Of a DNA stretch of 64,000 nt, positions 51,712 through 61,803 are shown in pieces (positions within the stretch are counted from its first letter, which is position 1; each line of letters starts with the position of its first letter). The notes beneath the pieces were generated by a model. The model worked only from the letters and a program-made list of their open reading frames with translations, did no database searches and had not been told where the DNA came from. The translations under genes were made by a program, and so were the position numbers. This DNA comes from Mugil cephalus. Its lineage: Eukaryota; Chordata; Actinopteri; Mugiliformes; Mugilidae. Where the stretch lies: positions 16,623,913 to 16,687,912 of the forward strand of contig NC_061783.1 in the NCBI RefSeq assembly GCF_022458985.1, in the 5' to 3' direction.

Positions 51712-53893
51712 ATGGCGTCACTCACTGTACGTGGCTGCGCTCTCTGCACCGTGTCCCTGCTAAACGTTGCGTTTGTTTTCATATCCGGTGCAGACTTCGT
51801 CCGGTTTCTGTCGTTTCGGGCCATTTACCATAACATAACCGGGGAGACGACACTGTGTGAAGGTAAGTAACCGTAACTGGTGCTGGCAGGCGGCCAGGAG
51901 AAGTTAGCTAACTTTGGTGGAGGAGTTATCAATAAAGCCAATAAATGTAGTATGCTGATTAGTTATAAACACATACATATGTATATAATATAAAATATGC
52001 GATAATAATGAGGTGAAACTATACAGTAACCTATGTAATAACAGTACCGTTATTAATAATGTTGTAATAACATAGGAATATCGCCCGGCTAGCTCAGTCG
52101 GTAGAGCATGAGACTCTTAATCTCAGGGTCGTGGGTTCGAGCCCCACGTTGGGCGTCATCACTTTTTATTATTGATTCAAGATCATAATTCTTTTCGTTT
52201 TTGCATTTTAAACCTATTTTTATACACAAATATGTGCAATCAACTAGGCAGCGTTTGGAGGCGACCGCATAGTCACAGTGTGTGAAACACAAGAAGCTCA
52301 GATTCCTTTTTATTCTATTTTAATACTTGTAGTGACGCACATTCATGTCTATGATAAGCACTGTGGTGTGTGTTTAACGCTCGAGTGCTTGTGAACACTA
52401 CTTGCGTGTCCTTAGTGGCTCCATTCATAACAATACTGTAGTCAAACTAGTTTTCTCCCTTGTTATAATGCATAATTACACTGCTTTCTGCAATGTAATG
52501 TGTCTTTCTCTGCTTTATTCGTCCTCTCCTAAGACTCCGTACCATGGTCCGTAGCCTTACGGGACAGCTCCGTCCTCAGCTCTCTTGCTGTGGATCTGGG
52601 GCTGCTGGCCCTCTTCACCACGCAGCACAGTCTCCTCGCCTGGTCGCCTGTCAAAGAGGCCCTCCAGACAGTGCTGGGCCCCCTGAATAGGACGGCGTAC
52701 TGCTTCACTACAGCATTAGCCCTCCAGGTACTGCAACAGCTCACTCTGAAAATATGCAAGGTTTAGCTCCACTAGTTATTTCACCACTCATACCCGTGTT
52801 AGGTCTTGATGCGCTGCTGGCAGCCGGTGACTGGCGCCCCCTGCCTGTGGTCGGTGCGTCATGTGCCCTGGAGTATCTGGTTCCCTCTGCTCTGCTTCAC
52901 GCTGCACTTCCTCTGCTGGGCCATCATCTTCAGCATCTTCATGATCTTCGATTACCCAGAACTGCTGGGCATAAAGCAGGTAAGAAGCACAGGTTAAAGG
53001 GCGTAGTTTTGTATTTAATAGAGGTACGTTTGGGATTGAAAAGCCATTGAATATCCTATGACTATCATTCATTCATTATGAAAATGTTGTTGTTGTTTTT
53101 TCTCGTTTATAATGAGTGGCAAATAAGTACACTAAACAAACCAGAAAGTCCACACAGCATGCATGATGCTATGACACGTACTGGAATTAGACTGATTACT
53201 CAACCAGATCTGGTGTGATCATGAGGAGGGAAATTCCAAGAGTTATGTTCACAGATTCTTTTTAATACTCTTTCAGCATTAATTACACTAAAAGCACATT
53301 AAAGGATAGTAACAATAAACTGTGTTTTATGTGAGATTACATTCCATATAGTTTCTAATGAGCAGAGTGTCACATGTGTTTACCTTTGTAAGAACTGTGA
53401 CCTCGACTTTTGATAGAAAGAGAAAATGGGTGGAGTGTCTAATCGTCTGAATCACAGTCAGAAAAGACTTTATTTCCAAGCACATTCGTACATATAAGGA
53501 ATTTGCCTTGGTGTTTGTTGCATAAAAATAAAAAAAAAAGTAAGAAAATAGAATAAATCATAAATCCGTACTCTCCTCTCTCAGGTGTATTACGAGTGTC
53601 TGGGTTTAGGAGACCCCTTGTCTCACAAGTCTCCCCACGCCCAGCGGCTCCTGTCTCACCTCCGCCACCCAGTGTGTCTGGAGCTGGGCGTCGTGCTGTG
53701 GCTCCTGCCGGCCTTAACCCTGGACAGGCTCCTGCTGGCGGGGACTCTGTCGACCTACCTGGCCCTGGCGCACTCTCTGGACAAACAGGATTTAGCGTAC
53801 CTCTGTGTGCAGCTTAACAGCAAGGTGCAGCTCCTGGCCGAGCCACACCGAGGCAGCGGAGACACCGCGGCTGACAACCATAAGGAGAAGTGA
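51712..53893 (+). CDS. nrm: Nurim (inner nuclear membrane protein)
   Basis: Four exons: 51712-51862, 52534-52727, 52803-52979 and 53585-53893. They total 831 nt, 276 residues plus TGA; human nurim is 262. The ATG at 51712 is chosen because it is the first ATG in frame and places the first membrane helix ([19 protein letters not shown]) at the N-terminus as in the family. Later blocks match nurim closely: [74 protein letters not shown] and [12 protein letters not shown]. Nurim is a six-helix membrane protein very tightly bound to the nuclear envelope and related in fold to isoprenylcysteine methyltransferases. Its biochemical role is unknown. nrm and ppp1r18 are neighbours in human 6p21.33 as here. 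Intron 1 contains a tRNA gene. Confidence 0.96.
51961..52076 (+). repeat. 116-bp segment of nrm intron 1, duplicated downstream of nrm
   Basis: Begins AGTTATAAACACATACATAT and ends AATAACATAGG. It is repeated at 54733-54848 with the same length and scattered substitutions. Confidence 0.9.
52083..52155 (+). tRNA. tRNA-Lys (anticodon CTT)
   Basis: A 73-nt cloverleaf. The acceptor arm GCCCGGC pairs with GTTGGGC through two G-U pairs. A D-arm with TAGCTCAGTCGGTAGAGCA (A box), anticodon loop CTCTTAA, and T-arm GTGGGTTCGAGCCCCAC (B box) are all present. The discriminator base is G. A T run at 52162-52167 is a Pol III terminator. The arms show no mismatch that would suggest a pseudogene. It sits in nrm intron 1 in the same orientation as nrm. 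Confidence 0.97.
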
Positions 53894-54534
53894 CGTCCAC
53901 GTCTCTGTTCTCTGGGAATTTCTGCCTCAATATTCACAAGAAATACTGTTTTTAAAAGCTGAACTTCTGTGAACTTGAGCTCTGATGTTTTCTGTTTCTT
54001 TTTGAATGTGGTTAGAAAAGGGAAATTTATTTTATTTACCTGCGAATGATGCTTTTAAAATGGTTTCAAACTGGGAGTAAATATATGTTTAAGACTCATT
54101 TTATACACTAAGTTTTACAGCAACACTCTCCAGGTGTTCCTTTTTTATGCATCAACAATGAACCCTTTCTTATATCTACTGTAATAATATTATATACTGT
54201 TACATTCCATGTGCCAAGTACATATACACTGTATTCCTCCAATTTCAGATTTAATTGTCTTTGAGCTGAGATTTTACACTGACAAAAACTTTGAATGTAT
54301 TTCCTCAGTTATTTTCCCTCTTCTGTGAACATCAGTAGTGACGTCGGACTTGAACATGCAAACAAACTGGGTGGGTTTTTTCCCGACTGCCTTATGTTCG
54401 TAGACCTTGGTCGTTCTCGTAGTAGCTCACTGGCATGGCAGCCAATATTTTTTTCAAGATACATATTCCGTTTTCAACTTAAAGTACTGTAATATTTCAT
54501 TTCAGGTCAGCATTGTGGTCTAAGTGTAAATACG

Positions 54535-54718
54535 ACTCAACGTTAAGTATTTTTTTTTTTTTTTGTTATTTCATGTGTTGTTTTACTTTAAAACTAAAAT
54601 GTCACAGGAGAATATTCATATTTGAAAAGGTGGTGTTTATATGAGATGTTGAACTCATTAAAATATAATGAGTAAATAAATGCATAAACGCATTCGGTTG
54701 TCATATTTGTTGGCTCAA
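54535..54718 (+). repeat. nrm 3'-end segment, copy 1
   Basis: Includes AATAAA at 54675-54680, a likely nrm polyA signal. The last 154 bp (54565-54718) recur at 56371-56524 with about two substitutions. Confidence 0.9.
54675..54680 (+). terminator. Candidate nrm polyadenylation signal
   Basis: AATAAA about 780 bp after the nrm stop codon, within the duplicated 3' segment. Other AT-rich sites upstream cannot be excluded. Confidence 0.4.
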
Positions 54719-54732
54719 CATGTACGATACGT

Positions 54733-54848
54733 AGTTATAAACACATACATATGTATATAATATAAAATATGCGATAATAATGATGTGAAACTATATAGTA
54801 ATCTATAATATAACAGTCCCGTTATAAACTACGTTGTAATAACATAGG
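54733..54848 (+). repeat. Second copy of the nrm intron 1 segment
   Basis: Same 116-bp length as 51961-52076 and starts 14 bp after the end of the nrm 3' segment. The tRNA that follows the first copy is absent here. Confidence 0.9.
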
Positions 54849-54868
54849 TAGAGTCTGTATCTTCCCCT

Positions 54869-55044
54869 CCAATCACGTCGCCCCGTGTCCATCTTTCTCC
54901 ATCTTTGCTCTCGGCCAATCACCGTAGCCATTGTCCAAAATTGCCGGGGCGAACCAATCGCCGCCCGCCGTCTCCATCTTTGCTCTCGGCCAATCCCCGT
55001 AGCCATTGTCCAAAATTCAGCCGGCCGGCCCGTGCGCATGCGCA
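54869..55044. promoter_or_regulatory. CCAAT-box cluster with palindromic NRF1 site
   Basis: Four CCAAT motifs lie at 54869, 54915, 54954 and 54990. The second and fourth are inside a 46-bp direct repeat (54897-54942 and 54972-55017, 75 bp apart, one mismatch). They are followed by TGCGCATGCGCA at 55033-55044, a full NRF1 palindrome. This looks like a TATA-less promoter for transcription to the right, towards the unknown exons at 55731-56247. Confidence 0.45.
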
Positions 55045-55730
55045 GAAGACCTTTACTGTAATTTCAAAGTTACCGCTAAAATAAACTATCGGGTAGCTAG
55101 GCAGATATTAATGATATATTAAAGAGAGAAATAACTATTAAAAGAAACGACTTTGACGTTGCATCGCGTCAGCGTGTTCAAACCTACAGTCTGTAGTTCA
55201 AACGTGACCGTTTTGCTCCGGCAGCAACATACGTTACTGTAACCCCCGGTAACGTACAGTTACGCTCTATCACTGTAACGTACTGCTTACCAGTATGCCA
55301 GTATGACGTCATAGTATGAGTGTATGTTCTTATGTACTTTTAGCATAACGGTATGAATGAAATCTGTATAGTTTTCACTTCTGTTGTCACAATAGTCTTG
55401 AATGTGCACTTTTACCAGTTAATAATAAGCAACAGTAACGTTAGGCAGTAAATCTGTCTACTGTCTACATTCACTTCTGTTGTAACCAAAGTCTTCAATA
55501 TGCACCGCTGTTACTAGTTGATAATAAGCTAGTATTCACTTCTGTTGTCATAAATATATAATATGTAGGCTACTGCTGTTAGTTTATAATTAGCTGTTTG
55601 TTTGTGTGACTGCATGCAAAGTAAGAACGTGTGTATTAACAAGTTACAAAAGTGTGCACATTGTTCATATTTGTGTTATGAGCAAATATAAGCTGTATTG
55701 GTATAAATAACATTTTCCTGTTAATAGCAG

Positions 55731-56247
55731 ATGGCTTCCAAACAAAACCAAAAAAAACATCCCTGCGAAGATTTGCTGCCTCAGGCGTTTGGCCTCTGAG
55801 GCAGGAAACAGACCAGCACCTCGGCAGAAGAAGTGGCATGATCTATGTCTGAAGGTAAACCTGGACAGAGTGATATGTGCATCATATTAAATGTAAAGCT
55901 ATGACATATTTAAAGGGAACACCTTCTTATTCGCTGTCAAACATAGAGATTGAGAAATGCCCAATGCAGCTGAGGGGACAGATGTCGCTGTTTGGAGGTG
56001 CACAGAGCTGTAAATGTGGTTTTCATGCAAAGAAGGTATCTGAAGTCTCTTATGACGTGCTGGTGTTGAATTCTGTTGTATTACAATTTTTTTTTTTTTT
56101 TTTTATCTTGTCTGTGAACCTGTAGCCTTCCAGTTCGCTCCCTGCCTCAGTGCATCCAAGAACAGCAGCCAGGGCCTTCACCTGGTGAAACGCTACAGCC
56201 AGGACCCTCACCTGCAGGTTCACCACCACCAAAGGATGTCTTCTTAA
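55731..56247 (+). CDS. Unrecognised three-exon reading frame (possible gene)
   Basis: Three segments with GT/AG borders keep one open frame: 55731-55854 (frame from 55732), 55916-56035 and 56134-56247, ending TAA at 56245-56247. They give about 119 residues. Legible pieces are CCLRRLASEAGNRPAPRQKK, IEKCPMQLRGQMSLF, CKCGFHAKK and QGLHLVKRYSQDPHLQ. I do not recognise a family. The 5' end is not found; the first segment needs two bases from an upstream exon. An AATAAA lies at 56481-56486 in the duplicated nrm-like 3' segment. Matching phases across three exons and the upstream CCAAT/NRF1 cluster argue for a gene. The short lengths and lack of homology argue caution; a transposon-derived or dead gene is possible. 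Confidence 0.3.
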
Positions 56248-56347
56248 CTAGTGGTGAACCTTGGCATCAGTAAGTAGTGAGGATTTACTTGTGCTGATAT
56301 TTACATTATTATTATAATAATTATTATTAATATAACTCCGGGTTCCA

Positions 56348-56524
56348 ACTCAACAATAAGTTTTTTTTTTGTTATTTCATGTGTTCTTTTACTTTAAAAC
56401 TAAAATGTCACAGGAGAATATTCATATTTGAAAAGGTGGTGTTTATATGAGATGTTGAACTCATTAAAATATAATGAGTAAATAAATGCATAAACGCATT
56501 TGGTTGTCATATTTGTTGGCTCAA
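56348..56524 (+). repeat. nrm 3'-end segment, copy 2
   Basis: Near-identical to 54535-54718, including the AATAAA (56481-56486). Confidence 0.9.
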
Positions 56525-56529
56525 TATAT

Positions 56530-57600
56530 AAGAAACATACAAAGACTACAGGACAAAAAAAGTCTGAATCAATTAGACAACTTATGTTAAATAAAACAAA
56601 AGTAGAAGCCAGTTTAAAGCCTCCAGAAGTGACTCACATTATTTCATCACTTTCAGGTGACTAATTTATTTTGTATTTTTTTATTTTCTCTCTTTTTGTT
56701 AGAATAAAATCCCCAAGCACTCCTTCACAATGGTGGAAAGTACATTTACTGAAGCTCAGTACAACTTTCCTCCCTTGCTTCAGTTTCATTCCAATGAGAG
56801 GGAAATTTCAAATTCGAGTGCTTTTAATTCTGTTTGCAGCACAAAATAAATATTTCAAAATGGCCGTTTTTACAACTTGCTGCATTGTTGCAATTACAAG
56901 TAGTAGCCATATGATACACGAGTCAGCTAAATCTGACAAATGATAATCTGGTTCACCATTAAATTAAGTATTTGGATAAGCAACATAACAGGAGGAGTCA
57001 TTCTGTTGAAATTTTCCTATAAATCGTGTGATTAAATGTGTTTTTCCCCCACTTCCACAGCTTCATATTTGTGCGTCATTAATTCTTCTTCTGTACAAAT
57101 GATTAGAACTGAAAATAGTTTTAAGAGCGTACCACATTAGGAGAGCTGATCACTCCTGCTGCTTGTTAAACTCCTGCTCCACCTCTGCGCTTTGCCCAGC
57201 TGACACCTCAGCCCGTTTCACAGCCGCACCCCCTCCACCTCCACCTCTTTTCCAATTACTGAGACTGAGGCTGAGAGGGATGAGACGGCCGATGGAGGGG
57301 GGTGGCGGTGTGGCCGGGGCAGACGGCTATGTGCTTTAAACGCCTTTTCTTAGGTCGGGCAATATGGTGTGTGCCACTAAACTCTCCTGACGGAATTGAA
57401 TGTAATTATCGGATTACAGCGCTGCGGCTCTGAAGCTGGAAATATTTACTACCACACCGAGGACGGAGGTGATTCCGTGCTCTCATGCACACAGTCTTGG
57501 GGCGATATAACCACGTTTTTAAACGCTAATTTTTTTAACAGCGCATATTAATCTGTAAATGTGAGGGTGTTTTACGGTCGTGGAGTGGAAATTACGCACA
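56530..57600. other. Upstream region of ppp1r18
   Basis: No coding exon recognised. The GC-richer part 57160-57330 (CCACCTCCACCTC, GGAGGGGGGTGGCGG) may be promoter sequence for ppp1r18. Confidence 0.35.
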
Positions 57601-57873
57601 GGTGGCGATGTGAAGTCGAGGTGGAAGCTGTTTAATCTTGCGCCAGAACTGGGGTAAGTTCTAATTTACACCTCCATAAAAAATTAACTGAAGCAGAAAG
57701 TGGTTTTGCATAAATTTCTGCACGCTGAAAATATAATAACTTTATTTTGGACTATTCTGATCTTGATTTTGAACAGATTTATTACAACAATTTTGTATTT
57801 TTTCAGACGGTTCCCAGAAGTGTCTGGGGTGGAAGGCTACACATTTTGTCCAAAAACGAGCACCTTTTCTGTT
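57601..57873 (+). other. ppp1r18: ppp1r18 non-coding 5' exon, short intron and leader
   Basis: A strong donor GGG|GTAAGT ends a putative non-coding exon at 57653. The acceptor TTTTTTCAG ends at 57806. The leader then runs 57807-57873 to the ATG. The intron would be 153 bp. The start of the first exon is not defined. Confidence 0.5.
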
Positions 57874-60800
57874 ATGTCTGTCTCCTCTCTGCCGGAATGG
57901 AAGCAACTCCTTCTGGAGAAAAAGAGGAGAGAGGAGGAGGAGCGGGAGAGGAGAGAAAAAGAGGAAGAGGAGAAGTTAGCCAGCATGCCCGCCTGGAAGC
58001 GAGGGATCATCCAGCGGAGAAAGGCGAAGCAGGAGGGCTTCGGTGACAGGGAGAAGGATAGAGACGTGTCTCTGCTGCAGGTGGATTCCAGATCTCCCTC
58101 TGATTGTCTAAGTGACACAGACAGCTCTGTAACTGTTAATCTGGGGAGCGAGCCATCGCTCAGCCCAGATCCAGGGCAATGGGTGGATGCTGAACCCAAA
58201 TTAGTGAGTCAGGTGTCTGTAGAAACGATTGTCCCCGTACACGAAAACCCATTTATCCGTACGCAGAGTGCATGGAGGAAAGGGAGGGATGCAGAAATGG
58301 GGAACGAACCAGAGGTTAAGGAAAGGGAGAAGGACAAATCGAGCCCCTGGAGTCAAGATGGGGATTTGGGGAGAGGACGAGATATTGAGCTGAAAATAGA
58401 GAGGTTCAGGGATTTGAGTCAAGGAAGAGAAAGAGAGAATAGTAGGGAGAACATTGAAAAAGATAAAAGTCAATGGAAAGAGTGTAAGGACGCAGGCAGG
58501 GAGCAGGAATGTATTAAAGTGAGAAAAGACACGGAGGAAAAAGAAGCCCACCCGCCGCCTGCTTCTTTTTCCCCCGTCGTCCCTTGTCTCCGGACCATCC
58601 GAGCTGACAACATCATCATCATCGAACAGGACAGGAAAGGCAGCGACGAGAGGAAGGCAAGATGGAGGGAGGCGGAGAGGGAGAGGCCTGAAGAGGACAA
58701 CCAGGTGAAGAGAGGGATGAAGATGGACCTGAGGGAGATCCTCGCCGGAGGTGGGAGCGTCACCGAGATCCGGGCCTCTGAAGTTCTGATCATAAAGCCC
58801 TCGACTGACCCCGAAGAGAGAAGTGCAGCGGGGAAAGAGAAGGAGGACGGAGAGAGGAGGAGCAGCTCGGACGTGAAGAGGGAGCTGAGAACAGACATGT
58901 CCTGGCTGAGGGAAAAAGAGGTCAGTAAGGAGAAAGAGAGACCGTGGGGTCAGGCCACAGTTATCAATAAAGACCAGAGGAAGGACAGCTTGGACGATAA
59001 TGTGTTTGTCGACAGAGGAGGGAGGGTCAGCAAGCTGCTGAGTAAATTCGGAGAGCACTGCAAGGCTCCCTCGCGGTCTAAAAGCTCTGACAATGTCCTC
59101 CAGGCGGCGATGAGAAAATATTCAGGAGATGAAGATGAACAACAGTCTGAGGAGAGGAGGGCAGACGGAAAGTACTTGCTGCTGAAAGGTGCACCGAAGC
59201 GCTCGTTTAGCTTCTCTGATAGAGTCATCTGTGCTAAGGAGAATGGGTTGGAAGATAACGGGTATTATGAGAGGAAAACGCGAGAGAGGATACATTCAGA
59301 CAAGAGTTTGGCACCGTGGGAGGACGTGGCAAGGCTAGGGAGGGACACCCCATCGAAGATCAAACTGGGGTGCGCACGACTTTTGGATAAAGATCGTTTT
59401 TCAAGGCATAAAAAAACTGAGGATGATAAGGAGGGGTTTGTGCAGCGGAGTGAACACAGGAGCGAAGTCAAGAAAGCGGAGCCTGTTGACAAGAGAGCTG
59501 CAGAGAAGGTGGGCGATGTAGATGGAGACAAGGGGTTCACAGTGGCCTCGGTCAAAAACACAGAGGGAATATCGTTTGCTAGAAGAGTCCCAATCAGACA
59601 AGATGGGAGAGCAAGAGCTGACAAGGAGGTGAAGACAGTGACAGGTGAGAGGAGTTTGCAGAGGGAGCTGAGCGTGGAGAAGGATTTGGAGGTAGGAGGG
59701 CAGACTGAAGAAGAATTCAAAAGCACAGTCCAACCAGAAGCTGGTTATGTTGTTGCTGCCTCTGCAGAGCTTTCCAGCTCCTGTCATGTTGATGAAACTT
59801 TCTACAGGCGTGATTCAGCTTTCACCGACTGCTCCAGTCTACTCTGTACAGTCACAGACAGGGCCGCCCATAGAGGATCCGAATGGAGTGGCGCAGTCCC
59901 ACGAGGACCTTACCTGACACACTCAGGTCTGTCCCAAACCACGGAGGATCTCATAAGCAAAATAGAGAAAGTTGGAGACACAACAGTTTATAGCAACGAG
60001 AGAGGAGAGAGAGTTTACGAGGTTGCTCAGGAATTGACCAAAAGTATCAAACCGGAGGTGCAAACACAGAGTGATCATGATATAATTCCCAGGTCTCCAA
60101 GAAGGATACCGCCCATTGGGGTTCCTGCAGGCCCGCTCGAGATTCAAATCCCCAGATCCGTGTTTTATGTTGCTGAGGAAGTGGGGGAGAGAAAAGCGGC
60201 TGAAGGGCAAGATTGGGAAGGAGGGCAAGGGGTCGAGAGGAGGGATAGCTGGAGGGTCGGGAAACCCTTGAGCCGCGTCGAGTCCCTGAGAGAGAAAATC
60301 AGACAGAGAGAGCTGGAGAGGCTCAGACAGAGAGAGGCACAGGGTGACGATGGACGCGAGTCTCCAGAGGTCAGTGACACTCAGACGGCTGTGGACAGGT
60401 ACGAGGACACGAGAACTGAAATAGAGGAGGAGTGGGAAACTGCAGCTCATATGCGGAAGAGGCTGGCCGAAGCAGAGAGACAGGAAGACGCAACAGCAGC
60501 AGCGGCAGAGCAGACATCCGTGGCTGCCTTTGACGTCACACAGGAAGTCGATGTGTTGAAAACCTGCCCTCAGCTTCCTGTTTCTGGTCCACAGTCACCA
60601 GTCGAGAGCAGGGGAGAGGAAGTGATAAGTGGGTATGCCGCCGCTGCCTCCGAAGTTATCTCCGATAGCTTCCAAATATCCGAGGATGAAGACGACCCCC
60701 TGAAACATGAAGAAGAGCTGAGGCGCCACAACAATCGACACGAGAGCTCAGAAGAAGAAGAACAGGAGGAGGAGGAGGAGGAGGAAGAAGAAGAGAAGGA

Positions 60801-61803
60801 GCTCTCTGTGGAGGAGGTAGAGGAATCCGCAGTGCCTCTCGAGTCTGGGCAATCTCTCTCCCCTTCGCCAACTCATCCCAACTCCCTCGCAGCCATGAGT
60901 CGGATCTACAACCTGGAAACGGTGGGTTCGAGAACAGGCATGTGTTTGAGGGACAGGACAGTCGACATCTCGTCATCCGTACACCTTGTGAGGGTAAAGC
61001 CACTCAAATCAAACTCACAGCAAGGGGACAGCAAACCATCGGCAGGTGACGACATCCGCGGGGTTCAGACGATACAGAGGCAGATAGAGCAGTTTCAGCT
61101 GAAAGAGCAGGAAGCGCTGAAGTCATGTACTTCATCAGAAGCTGCTCTGAAGGATGGCGACACAAAGGAGAAACAAAGTCCCAGACGAGTGTTCAAGCAC
61201 CATCTAAAGCAGGACGTCAAGACCCAGGAGAAAGACCAAGGAACACCAGAGCAGAGTCCTAAAGCGTCTCCGGTTCGGGTTTGTTCTCCAGCATCTAAAA
61301 AACAAACTATCACCGTCGGCCCGTCACTTCTCAGGAACCAGTCCCCGGACATTTCTCTGAAACCTACAGACTGCGCCCCGACTCCGGCCTCTTCCCCCTG
61401 CTCACCATCTCCTGCTCCTTCTCCGAGCATCTCTCCATCTTCAACCCCATCTCCGACGCTCTTCTCCATCAGGAGCGCCTCTGGGGGCCAAGTGAAGAGA
61501 GGCGCCACCATCACCATCACCCCCAGAAAGCCAGTCGCGACAGGAGGAACTGTGGGGTCCACGGCTGGGCCTACAACCGGGTCCACAGCAGGGCCCACAA
61601 CTGGGTCCACAGCTGGGTCCACAACTGGGTCCACAGCCGGGTCCACGGTGCGGACCACCGTAGCAGGCCCAACCCAGACAACCCTCACTGTATCTGAGTC
61701 AGTGAAGAAAAAGTACCCAACAGTGGAGGAAATTGAGGTGATTGGTGGATATCAGAATCTGGAAAAGTCCTGTCTGGTCAAGAATAGAGTGACACCGAAA
61801 AAG
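57874..61803 (+). CDS. ppp1r18: Phostensin (protein phosphatase 1 regulatory subunit 18), first coding exon, incomplete
   Basis: One 3930-nt exon encoding 1310 residues and ending at a donor (AAG|gtgagt, 61804); the C-terminal exons are outside the window. The ATG at 57874 starts MSVSSLPEWKQLLLEKKRRE, the family N-terminus, followed by a charged coiled coil and PAWKRGIIQRRKAK (about residues 39-52). VHENPFIR matches the human VHQNRFIR site. SKLLSKFGEHCK, SFSFSDRV and GPLEIQIPRSVFYV are shared with taperin/phostensin. KKYPTVEEIEVIGGYQNLEKSCL near the end is the family signature just before the PP1-binding motif, which lies on a later exon. Human phostensin is 613 residues, so this form is over twice as long because of expanded charged low-complexity sequence, including an acidic run near residue 965. 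It targets PP1 to actin filament ends. Taperin is the main alternative; nrm linkage supports ppp1r18. Confidence 0.88.
61557..61650 (+). repeat. In-frame 15/30-bp minisatellite in ppp1r18
   Basis: Tandem units of GGGTCCACAGCTGGGYCC type encode repeated GSTAG/PTTGST pentapeptides (about residues 1229-1259). Likely length-polymorphic. Confidence 0.9.

Noticed and set aside
58201-59058. 285-residue reading frame antisense to ppp1r18
   Set aside because: Shadow of the GC- and purine-biased phostensin exon; no homology, no promoter or splice context. The same holds for 61095-61688 and the other minus-strand frames there.
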